Of a stretch of 64,000 bases of DNA, positions 24,401 through 36,400 are shown in pieces. Each line of letters opens with the position of its first letter. The stretch's first letter is position 1. The DNA lies in assembly GCF_030867145.1 (NCBI RefSeq), contig NC_134433.1:13529216-13593215 (forward strand). Direction: 5' to 3'. The DNA is from Opisthocomus hoazin (lineage: Eukaryota; Chordata; Aves; Opisthocomiformes; Opisthocomidae). The translations under genes and the position numbers were made by a program. The notes beneath the pieces are model-generated. The model saw only the letters and a program-made list of their open reading frames with translations, searched no databases and was not told the origin of the DNA.

Positions 24401-27400
24401 GGAGTAAAACTGCCTGGGAGGAGCTGTGATACGACTGGAACGGTTCCCTGCTGCCAGGCCTCTGGCAGAGCACGTGAGCTTGATAACAGCTTGGGCAGCA
24501 GTGCCCATGTTGAGTTAGTCACGTGCGGCTGAATTCTGCCTGTTACCCCCTGGCCTGAAGGGGAAATGGGACCTGCTGTGTTTTGTCAAATCCCTGCCCA
24601 GCTGCTTAACTCTCTGCACAGCCTTGTTTTGACTGATACCACCAGGTTCTGCAAAGCACCTTCCTGCATTACCACTTTATAGATATATTTTTTTTATATC
24701 CATAATTAGCGATGCTATCATCGTAATTAAAATCCTCTTGGAAGCGTTTGTGCACATTTACATTTGAATTGACACATCCAAAATTGTAGCGATAATAAAA
24801 ACGGTTTAAGTAGGGTAGGGGGAGATAGCTTTTTTTTAAACCCCATCGAATGTGAAAGCGAGTGTCAGCTATCAGGGACCTGTTAAAGTTTTAATTTGCC
24901 CCCTCTGCTTCACTTTCCCTTTAATTTCTTCTCCACTAAACGGCATTTTCATGGCTGGCTGAATTTCTTGGTTTATCACAATAAACCATGCAGAGGAAGG
25001 TTACAGTGCTGGAAGAACAGAGTTGTCTCCTCCCCTTTTGCCCCCAGGGCTTCCCTTTTCACATATATGCTCGTACCATTTTGAACATTATAAACCAACG
25101 TAGTCTGGGATTATTCCTGCCTGCCATGATGATTTCTTGGCAAAATACCATGCTGATGGAGGGGAGTGTTTATTTTGGGTGACTCTGGATTGAATGGAAG
25201 TGATGTGCACCTGTTTGCAATTCAAAGAACTCATCAATAGCCTGCCGTATTATTTTGGGGGGTGGTAGAAAGTGGTTAGACTCAAAATAGTGTCCTCTAG
25301 AATAGAGCCATGGGAAAAAAAAGAGGCCTGATTGAGAGGGGAATGATAAATCGTTGAAGGCTGGCAGCCGTTGCAGCTTGAGAAACGTTGGGGTCAGAGG
25401 TGTGATAGATTTTGCTATTCCGGAAACAAAGCTCCGAATAGCAATTTCACTGCCTTTTAATTTTCTTCATCCTCAAGTGCTGAATGTGGGAGTTGACAAC
25501 AGATTGCTGTAAATAATGTAATTGGAAATCTCTGTGTTATGGAAAAGCAGATGAATGCAAATAACGAAGCTGAAGAGCGCTTGCTCTTTCTCCCTGCCAG
25601 TGGTTTGCAGCGTGCCAGAGCCATGGTGGAGAGCTGGGACAAAGTGAGTGTGTGGGCATGTGCTGCGTGAAGGCAATGGCAACGAAGTCCTCCCAGGGGG
25701 GTTGCATTTGCAGGTGCCTTTCTCTTCGTTAAGCATTGTAGCCCACGAGAAGCTGCTCCCCCACCTTTCGGCTGCTGGGGGATTGAGCCAATAATGCTGG
25801 TGTCGGCATGGGAAGCGAAAGGTAGCTGTTTTCCTCTCGCACAGCCCAGGCTGCTGCGAAGGAAGGGGCTTGCAGCACGAGAACAGCTACTGCGTGGCGA
25901 GCAGAAGGTGGTAGAGCAAAATGTGGCTTTGCAGCCAAGACCCTTTCTAAGCATCTGTTTGGGGGACTCATGGCTTGGTGAAGCAAATTCTGGGGGGGGG
26001 CCACAAGTGTTTGTTATGATACCTTCAGCTGTGACCACGTCCCTTCAGGAGCAAGTCCTAATATTTTCTCTGTTTAAGAGCTTGTTTTAGCACTTGTATG
26101 TTCAGAGAAGGAGAAAGAGAAGGGAGAAATTTGAGCAGTAACATGCTTTTCATCAGGGCCCAGTGGTTCTCCGTTAGGTCCCATTTACAGGCTCCACTTG
26201 AATGTGCTAGATAAAAACACACGTCTGCTTCTGACTGTCTCATCCAGTAGCTGTAATGATGGCTTGATGCAACTTTAATAGGAATATTATCAGGGTTATA
26301 AAAGGCATTGAGCTCTCTGGACTTGTCATGGTCATGGCTGTTAAATTGGTTTGAAGTAATAAAAAAGGGAGTCTGTTGCTAAAGTAGCTCTTCTCCCCTG
26401 TGTCCTCCCCCACTTCGCTTTACGGTAGTTTATGTGTCAGGGGAGGCAGAAGGACAGGAGGCTGAAGGAAGTCAATATTTAGCGTGGATTTTGGTTGTGT
26501 TTGGCTGGGCCCATTTGAGTGCAGCGGGCCAGGAGCAGCTGCAGTCGGTGAACCATGGTGTGGCTGCTCTGTCCTGAGCCACGCGCTGGGCCATCCTGTC
26601 CTGATCTGGGATAATGCAGGTACAGATCTTTACTCCCCTCTGTCAAGCGCTCACAGCAAGGGACAACAAAAATTTGAGTTGTTGCAGGAAGCTGGCAGTG
26701 GCTGGCTGTCCCTCTTGCCGATGAAATTCCAGCTCCGCTCACACTCAGGCTGCCATGGGGCAGGATTTCACCATGCGTGCCAACAGTACTGGTGGGAGCA
26801 AAGCTCTCTCCTCCTTGGAAAGAGCAAACTCCTGCTAATAAACAGGAGTTATATTCTTGAAATGCTGTTATGGATTTATTAATTTAAAATCAAGCGAGAA
26901 CTTTGCTGTTGGGCCACTCTTGGCGATCAATGAAACTGCTATCAACGGCAGTCAGTGACATTGATTTGTTTTGCTGCACGGATGCTAAAACGAACCGGTG
27001 TGCCGATGTGCAGAGGAGAACGTTAACGCGGTCGTTTTGGATGGGGCACACTGCTAACCTGTGGGGAGCAGAGGTACAGAATTAACATAGGGGAGAGCAT
27101 CTTGCTGCAGCTATTTTAGGGCTGATCTGAAAACAGTTTCAGTACTGCTGTAACGAGACCAAACTCTATTAGAAGCACCAATTTAAAGTGAATATGTATG
27201 CAGAGAATCAAGTTTATACTAGTATTACTGCATCAGAGCTGTGTGTATTATATCATTAACTCTTTCTATAACTGCACTTGCTTTGGAGTGGTGAGAAAAG
27301 TGTGAGTGACCAGTCTTTTCTTACAGCAGTCCTTGCTGTGTCTGATTGGTTTTATTGTGTGCCTAAATTGTAGTTAGCCTGAAGATAATAGGTCTCTTCA

Positions 27401-30400
27401 GTGCTTCAAATTAAATTACAGATGTTGCAAGTTCTGTTCAGAGAAAAACTGTAAGAGAGGGTTGCTCTCAGCAGTTTGTGCAGAGAAGCTCTGTGTGCCC
27501 AGGTACCCGGTGTGCGGCAGGGGACGGACAGCCTGCCCTCCTCAAGCCACGGCCCTGGCCGGGGTGCGATCTCCGTGGCTGCAGCGGTCCCTGTTTGGTG
27601 ACGGAGCCCTGGCACAGGCTGCCCAGGGAGGTTGTGGAGTCTCCTTCTCTGGAGATACTCAAGACCCGCCTGGACAAGGTCCTGTGCAGCCTGCTCTGGG
27701 TGACCCTGCTTTGGCAGGGGGTTGGACTGGGTGACCCACAGAGGGCCCTTCCAACCCCTACCATTCTGTGATTCTGTGATCCTGCGTGTGCAGCCGTGCC
27801 CGAGGCCTCCCACCTTCCTAAGACAAGGGAGACCAGGGCTTGCCAGCCTGCAGCACTTGCGTCGTGTATGGTTACCTGAGCTGCAGGGGGATAAGCTCCA
27901 TGCAGAGACATCTGTCCCAGATTTAAAAAACAGACTGCATTTCCCGAGTCTTGGTTTTGCGGGCACAGCAGAGCAGGTTCCTCCAGGGTCTCTGTGGTGC
28001 ACTGACGAGTGCTGTTGTACAAGCTGTACCAAGTGCTGCGCAGTCCTTAGTTGCTAGCAGAGGGGACGGAAGGAGCTACGTCAGCTTGTGCCTTGGCTGG
28101 CTGGGTCACTGTTTTTGGCTGTTGGTGTGCTGGTGAAGGAGCTGAAGTGTCCTGCCTGCCAGGGCCTCCTCTGTAGAAAAGAACTTGCAGTCTTCTCTCT
28201 TTTGGGGAACTGGCTTCCCAGCTTTTCAGTTGGATGGCAGCCTCGCTGTCCTGCTGGGCTGTTATCCAGACGGAAAGTGTTGGTGTAATTGCAGGGTGCT
28301 CTCATCTCCTGGTTTCTGCATCCTACTGTGGTGCACACGAGCTTCTCTCTTGCACTCTTACAGTAACTGATGTGCATGCTAGGCCACAGTGATACTCTGC
28401 TTTCTTCTGCTGGGGGCTCTTCGTTTAAAAAGCATGCTTCCAGGTTCCCCTCTGAATTCGGGTCACTTTCACTTGCGTTTCAAGACCCCAAAGGGAGATT
28501 TTAGTTCTCTGTGTTGATGGCTCTGGGCTAGGAACTGGGCAACCTGCTGAGCAATCTCCTCCCATCAGAGAAATGGTGATGGTGGTGTCCTGCTTTTTAT
28601 GCCTGCATCAGAAGAACTTCTCTTGAGTGCCAGGTGTTGTCACTGCCCTCTGCTTTGATTAAGCCCTAAATGCAAATTGCAAACATATTGCTGTAATTAG
28701 GGATAGCTGCATTTGCACTCATTGCTATCATGGTGATACTATATGCAAAAAGCTTGGGAACTTGCAGTAGAAACACTGATGATCTTCACTCTGAACAGAA
28801 GTGCGAAGTTTGTACTCCATTGCATGAAATAGAAAATGATATTTTTACTACATTAACTTTTTTTTGCCCTCCTTGTCTCATTAGCTCATTATTAGGCTGC
28901 CGGAAGGCACAAAAGAATCAGGTTTTTAGAGGCCATTTCTCCTTGTCTGAGCTGCCATCCTTTTCTCTTCCTCTGGCTCACAGCAGGCTTTATATTAAAT
29001 ATACTTAATAGAGCTCCTTCATCATAAGCTGCATTAAAACTAAATTGGAGAGTAGAGTGCGTTCTTACAGGAGATATTACAGTTTAGCACTCACAGTCCG
29101 TTTGCTACTGCAAGTTCAGGTTATTTGAGTGTTGTTCTTCTCGTTCTGGGGTTTTCAAGCACAATTGTTAAATGATCTGGCTTAGCCTGAATTGCTCTGT
29201 GAAAAGAACACCAAGGTTGTGCCATTTGGTGCCGCAGGAGACAGCGTTTCTGCTGTCCTGGCATTGCTGCCCACATCCTCCAGCTGCTGCCGGTCTTTGA
29301 CTCTCTTGGAAGTAAAGTGATCGAGGCTGAGGGACCTGGCCCAGGAGGAGAGACTTGTCAGGATGTGATGCCCCTCCAGCCAGCGCAAGACTTGTTTTAC
29401 TCTGAGCAGAGCATGTGCTGTTGCTGTTGCCACCCATGGCATGTGCCTGCTCCCTCCAGGAAGCTTTTCTTTTTGTGGATTCTCAATGGGAAAGCAACAG
29501 ATGCAGAATCTGAACTGCCTGCTGCTTAGTACAGGCCAGGGAACTTCATCCCAATATCCTTGAAGTAAGCCTGGGAACATGCGTGTGACTCAGGCATGGC
29601 ATCAGAGAAATATCTAGTCTTTACTCAGAGAACATAAGAAGCTCTGTGGTTTGCACGATCACCCTCTGCTCCTCCTTCAGTCTGTGCCTGTTGCTTACTC
29701 AGATCTGTGATTTTTTAGTGGTGGAAGAAGGACTGAGGTGAAGCTGGGCTGACAACATGCAGGGAGGAATTTGGGATGCTGTGGTAGATGCAGGGTGTGG
29801 GAACTGCTGGACTATGTGAGCTGGAAGGTGCTGTGCCTGCAGGCTGTGTTGGAGTGGGGTCAGGGTAGCTCAGAGGGGCTGGCTGGGCCGAGCTTGGTGG
29901 GGAGCTCATTTGGCGCTGGCTGTGCTCTCTTGCTGTAAAAACCCAGGCTTCAGGTGTTGTGTCTGTGTCTCCAACAGGTTTGGAAGAGGTCTGGTGCGTG
30001 GTTCTACAAAGGGCTGCCCAAGTACATCATGCCTTTGAAGAGCAGCGGCAAATGTGGGGAGGTGCACTCGCAGCCTCGGCAAAGCGAGCCAGCTGTGCCG
30101 GACGCAGAGGGTGCTGGGACCAGCCGATCCTTCACCTGGACCAGGGGAAAAGGTTGGCTGTCTGCTCTGTGCGCAGGGAGCGGGTGGGGAGGAGGGGAGA
30201 AGGACCTGGCTTCTGCTGTTGCTAGCAGGATTCAGCTGACAGGGGAGGTGCTCTGTTATAGGTAAGGGATAGCCAGCGAGACGTGGCGTTACCTGTGTGG
30301 GCAGTGGTGAGGGTTGTATGGTGTGGTGTGTTTTTCAGGTTTCATTGTTATTTAAGTACACATTGGTGGCCCAGACTAGCCTCAGTCCTCCTGGACTCCC

Positions 30401-33400
30401 TTTTTTTCAGTCCACCCTTGCTTTCCTCCATTCCTTGCAGCCCCCACCGTTTTGCTGGGATTGCCAAGGGAGGGATGAGCTGTGAAGCACACTTGTCTGC
30501 AGTCGCAGCCCAAAGAGCTCCTCCTGCTGAATTGTGTAGGCTGTTGCCACTGATGGACATCGTTGTGCAGCCGAGGCTGTCAAAAGACTGGTCTCGTTCC
30601 CTCCCTCCCTGAGCTGCTTGCTGCTTGCTTCTGCTGCTCCACAGAGCACCATTGGGCAGACACCTCAAGCTGCTTTGAGCTGGGTTAGAAATGACACCCC
30701 CAGCATCTCCCTGGGGGTCCTCCCAGGGCCTGGAGCAAATGGGGAGAGACACTCTTCTGTAGTCAGTGGGCAGGAGCGAGCTGATACTGGCTGTGTCCTT
30801 TTGTGCTTGATGAGCAGGTGAGACTGGCAAAGGGTGAAGCTCCCTCGCCAGGCCTTGGAAAGGGGGCTGAGGTTTGCAGCATGGAGAGCTCAGTGCTGAA
30901 CTGTTCTTTAAATGTGTCTCCCAGAAGCTGTTGATTAAGTTAACCCTGTGCAAGGCTGGAACCAGAGCACTGACAGGCTTGAAGATTTATTAGCTTCAGC
31001 ACTCGCATGCCTGTTCCTTGAGGTAGATCTTGATTGAAGTAGACCATTGTATCACATGTGGCATCTTGAATTGCTGCTGTGTTGGATCCCATTCACAACA
31101 CTACCTTGTAGGGCTTTTTTCTCCCCCTCTCTTCCATCTGCCCACCCTGTCGCTGCTCATATGCCCACTCCAGTGCTGTGCCTAGAGCCAGCTGGGGGGA
31201 AACAGCAGCTCGGCGTTGAGGAGCTGAGCACTCAGGGTCATTAGCACAGCAGCGAATGGATGCTGCAGAATTAAAGCTGCTGCCATTCTGCTTTGATTTC
31301 TCTTCATTTCTTGCTGGTGTGGATTCGCAGAACTGTCTGGCTTCTCTCCCCTTCTGTCTTTTGCTATTAGATCCTCTCAATTGGAGAAGCCCTCTTCAGC
31401 GTAGCAGCAGCATACACTCTTCACTATCAAGATAAATCTTATCAGTAGTGCAGGGGGAAATAACCTTTTAATAAAGAGGACTCAGGAGACTCAGGTTTAC
31501 AAACCTCCTCTTCAGGGCCCAGCTAGGAAAGCACTCCCAACCCTACTGTAACTGTTGTAATTAAAGACAAATTAGATCAGTAATAGATGGTTGTACTTCC
31601 CTCCAGGAGACGCTTGGAAGGAGTTGTCTTAGCAAATGAACCAATTGATGAGGTAGAATTGTGCTCACATGATACAGAAAACATTACAAGTCAAAGATGT
31701 TGAGCCTAGAGTTGGCCTGCTTTTTAGTTCAGCTTTTTAGTTGAGTTTTGTTTTGGGAGAAGGCCTCCCCCTAAATATCGGAAGGAGCAGGTGGAGGACA
31801 GGAAAGTGGCCTTTGGTAAGCTTTGATGTGGGTGGTGATCTGCCTTTCTCCCTCTGCTCTGATTTTCAGCTGGCTGCTGTTTTATGGGTGCGATAATATT
31901 AACTTATGGTTTTATTTTCTGGTGCTTTCTTTCCTTGTTGCCCTTCTCTGTTAGGCAGTCTGTCCTCTGGATAGCTTTCAATGGGCGCTGCGGGCTGTAA
32001 TTCATCTCTGAAGCTGGGAGCTTGTACATCTCGCCCCTCTATTTAACTTTTTTTCACTTGTCAGTGCTGGGGCTTCTGCTGTTTGTCATCCAAAACCTCT
32101 ACGATGTGCAGGGCAGCCATCTTCCCCCGTGGAGATGATGTAGCTGCGATATTGCCGGCGTGAATCTGCAACTGGGCCTGGACTGGGCTTTACGAGGCCG
32201 TGGCTGACAAGGCAGCCTGCCTTACCTCTGCCTGGCTGATAGCATTTGTCAGCTCACACCTCGTACGCCCGCGTCTGAACACGTCCTTTCGGCACTGAGC
32301 AAAGCCCCGTTGCTTGTTTGGCAGGATGTTCTGGGGAACGAGCTCTGGCATTTAACGTGCCTGACTCTGACAGGCTGCTCTCGGTGGGGTTTCCGTTATC
32401 TTGGCCAGCCGTGTCTAACCCCGCTGCTTGCCTCCCGAGGCGCTGAAGGAGATGTCTCTCTGCTCTTAAGGGATTCAAGTCAGGTGGGACCAGTACAGGT
32501 GCAGCCATGTCCCGACACAGCCCCTGGACAGCCTGGGAGAGAGGAGCCACAGTTGTCCCTTCAACATTCTCCATGCCAGGAGCTGCTTTTCGGCAGGGAT
32601 GGGGCAAACCTCAGGGGTCCCTTTTCCCCTCCGACTGCGGGGATCAGTGCCAGGCCCTGGGTACTGACCGCTCTGGCTGTGCCTGCTGCAGAAGGGTGGG
32701 AAAGCAGTGGAACCTCGGGACCACGGGAATGTACCTCTTGGAAGAAAAGCCAAACCCACCAGGAAGAAGTTTTATTTTTACACACCCATTATTTCTCTTG
32801 CGCTCACTGACACTGGGATTTGCCGTTGCATTTAGTTTTTCTGTAATAAACAAGCAGTTGCCATGGGAACCCTGCTATTAGTTAAGGCACAAATGTATTG
32901 TCAAGGGGAGAATAGCAGTAATATTTCTTGTGCTGGGGAGCAGCTCTGCTCCATGTGGTGGAATGTGGGTGGGTTTCTGCACAGGGTCAGACAGGATGGG
33001 GCCATCAGAGGGTGGGGAGCTGTAAGCAGCAGGGCTTTCCTTCCTCTGAACTCTGAGTTCTGCAGAAAAAAATGTAAACCATTTGGGTGGAAAAAAAAGA
33101 AGTGTGATCCCTGAGCTGTTGCACTGTTTGGCATGAGGGCTGCCTGCTGCTCTGCTCGGTCTCCGGTGGTTTCTCCCGTTGCAATGTGCTCTGGTCCTGT
33201 TGCCAAGCAATGCGACGTGCTGGGCTCGGCGCTGTCGGAGGCACAGGAGCAGCAGCTGGGCAGGGCAACGCAGCGGGTTCGTCCGGCGTCTGTGTGCTGG
33301 AGGCCAAATCCCCAAGTGACGGAGCAGAAAGGAGCGTGCTGGGGCACATCAAGTGCTTTGCAGGCCACCGAGGAGTCGTCCGACTTCTCTATAAGTTTGG

Positions 33401-36400
33401 GCAGCGCTGAAGCTGCACGTGTGCTGCTTCTAAAGGGGAGAGCAGATGGGTCTGGTCCCCTCCTCCTGCTTGGAGATGTCCCTGCAACTGCGGGCAGCTC
33501 TGGGCGTGATGTAGTGTGGGAGCTGCATTCAGTGAGACACTTGGGTTGTAGTAAAACTCTTCCTCTCTGACCCTGCCACCCACAGTGACCGGGAGCAGTC
33601 GGCCTCCCCACTCTCTGGAGGTCACGTTTGCAAAGGCTGATGGTACGGGTGCTCAAAGGCTCGTGCTCAGCCCGCTCATGCAGCGCGTCTTGGCTGTGCT
33701 GGGCACGTGTGTCTGTTCGGAGCTGTTGCTGCAGGGTGCCCGAGCGTGTCCATGTGGCTTTTTTTCTGTATTTTTGTCAGCTGTAAGAAATGCCAAGCTT
33801 TGTGTGTGCAGGGACTGAGCTCTGCCTTGCAATGGGCAGCAGGAGGGAGCGTGGCTGACTCTAACCATAGCAGGTGTGCCCGTGCCCAATGCATGCATTT
33901 AATATTAGAGCTCAACCCCAGCGAAGGGCCCCTTTCCCTGCTGCCTCCCCACATCCTCTGCTGCTGGGGTTAAGTGCAGCCTGGCAGTCCTCCACCATTC
34001 CCTGCAGCTCTCCGTGCCACAAGGCTCTGGTACCTCTGGCTCGGAGGTTGAACCACGTGTCAGAAGAATCACGAGCTCTGGCAGCAGCCGCCGGGGTTCA
34101 GGCCCTCGATGAGTGACCCATTCTCTGTGGGAATAGTGCTTTTCTTGCAAGTTTTATCTCCGCATATTTTTTTAATGAGCTTTTTTTCAGTCAGCTGGAG
34201 ATTGAGAGGGATAAATCTGTTGCGTTCTCTGAAAGTACAGCCGTCCAGCGACTCTTATTGATATATCAGCAACTGCTGGAGCACCAGATTTATGACTTCT
34301 GGGCTCTGGAAAGTGCCAGCAGAAGGTCTGGGAGCTTTGGGAGAAAAATTACCTTAAAGGGAAACATTGGTGCAGTGGGTAAAATACATTCTTATTGGCA
34401 GCAGAGGAAATGAGAGCAGACAGGGCTGCTCCTGCGGTGTGAGTGCCTCTGTGTCATTAATATTTTCCTCCTCTTGTGCTGATTCTCTCTGAACTGCTGA
34501 ATGGCAGAAGGGAAGGCAGCTAAAGTCACCTCCACTGATTCACTGGGGCCTGCTCCAAATAAATCCTGACTTCCAGCATTTTTAAAGGATTTGTGGAGGA
34601 AGAAGCAGTTCTAAAGCAATGGATTTTATGAATCCAGGAAGCCAAAAAAGGATGATGACCAAGTGGCACGGGAGTGCATTTGCTGAGGGAATTGGGCATG
34701 GGATGGTCAGAATGATTCTCAGAGCTAAGATTTGGATTTTGTAGCAAAAAGCCTGGTATGTATGGGTTGTTATTAGCAGTATTTATATATAGTCCCCAAC
34801 CTCTCCCACAGAGCTTTGGGGAAGTAGCGAAGCTGCCTTTAAGACAGCAAAGCCCAAAGCCAAACCTTTGCTCTGAGAACTCTTAGCCAGAAGTGCAGCC
34901 CCCCTGCTTGCAATGGGGCTTCGCTCTCTGCCCGGCTCAGCTCTGCAGCCGCTTTCCCTGCAGGTGAGAGGTCCTGGTTCTGATGGTGCCAGGAGGGGAA
35001 GGCTGGCGGCACAGGAGGAGCCGGTTCCCCGGAGGAAAAGCTGCGCAGGCAGCGAGGAGGGGGCCTGGCAGCCTGCCCACTGTGCAGTGCTTCCCAGCAG
35101 CACGGCGTTGCATGGGGAGCTGCCTGCCAGGGCAATTTCAATAACACTTTGCAATAATGCTGGCAGACAGCTTTAATATCCTCCGAGATGTTAACTCCAG
35201 AAAAATGTTATTTTAGGTATTAGGGTTTTTTTAATAAAATATTTTGTGTAGTACAGACGCTGCCTGAATACAGGAGTATCTGCAGAGGTCCTTGACAGAA
35301 ATGTTTGACAGCTTGTGCTTGCCTGTGTGAGGGGGGGGGACACCCGTCCTCACGCCCTGGGCAGTGTTAAAGGGTTTGTAGTTCTGCGAACCACATGCAG
35401 TGAATTTTAGCACTGATGCGGAGAGATGAACTGGCAGCTCTCTTTGCTACCCCGTGGCTGTCGCCTTGCAGCAGCGCACCCATGTCCCTCCTGCGCCTGG
35501 CAGCACCGTGAGGCTGGACACCATGACTGACAGTGCGGGGGCAAAGGGTTTCTTCAGCAGCAGAACAGGGAGCTCATTTCTCATATAAACGTGAGCTTAT
35601 AAGTGCGTCGTAATGAATGTGAAGAAATACTTGGGGCTTCCTTTTTCTGCAGTAGAGGCGGTAAGTTGCAGCGTTGCCTACTCTGTGTCCCACGTGAGCC
35701 AGTATTGTACTTTCCATCGGAAACTGTGACCCACTGTTTGAAATGGCTGCTGAGCTGCCAGGAGAGCTGGTATCTGCATTGGTCAGGTGGAGAAATGCTG
35801 TAGGTGCAATCCCTCAAACAAAAGACAGCTGATTTCCCATTACCTTCTTCCTCAGCCCCATCATTTCTGCTCTGAGATCAGGCCATTGCAAAAACCCAGG
35901 AGATGGAAAAACACCTTTTTTTTTTCATCCAGAGCAGCTGGCAGTCGAGTTATCTTTTACACTGGTATAAGCAGGAGAGGTGCTTGCATAATTGCATGGA
36001 AAAGTGGAAACAACCTGCCAATTTGAGGAGTTGTGTCTGGCAAAATGAAGCTCATTCAGCTCTTGTGGAAACTATGGAGGGTGGAAAGCAGCAGGATTAG
36101 GGCCAGAACTCAGGGAGAAAAAAAATGAAGAATAAAAAGTGGTCTTGAAATGGAGGAACCGTCTCCTTGGGGAAGAGGAGTGACCCTTGCCTTTTAAGAC
36201 TTGGAGGCATAGGAGTAATACAGTTCTGGGCAGTGCGCTGATAGGGATGAGTTTCTGCTGAATGGATGATGAGCTAATAAGGCTGGTTCTTCATGTAATC
36301 GCTGCAGGACTTTTTTATTTGATGTGCTCAGTATTTATCTGGTGTTTTCCTGAAAGATCCTGGAGCCTCCACAGAGGCCCTGCTGCACTCGAAATGTGAC

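Larger units (their letters stand above)
20484..29977 (+). other. RPH3AL: RPH3AL intron 5 (9.5 kb)
   Basis: This is the longest internal intron. It contains a small tandem duplication near 22540, an AT-rich island with a near-perfect palindrome near 24703, octamer motifs near 25555 and 28670, and a CR1 tail near 27595-27781. The open frames inside it (for example 25457-26038 on the minus strand) have no recognisable family. Confidence 0.85.

Noticed and set aside
25457-26038. 193-codon minus-strand frame in RPH3AL intron 5
   Set aside because: No recognisable family, no promoter or poly(A) context, and composition like the surrounding intron.
27406-28032. 208-codon minus-strand frame
   Set aside because: It runs antisense through the CR1 tail; the sequence belongs to a repeat.
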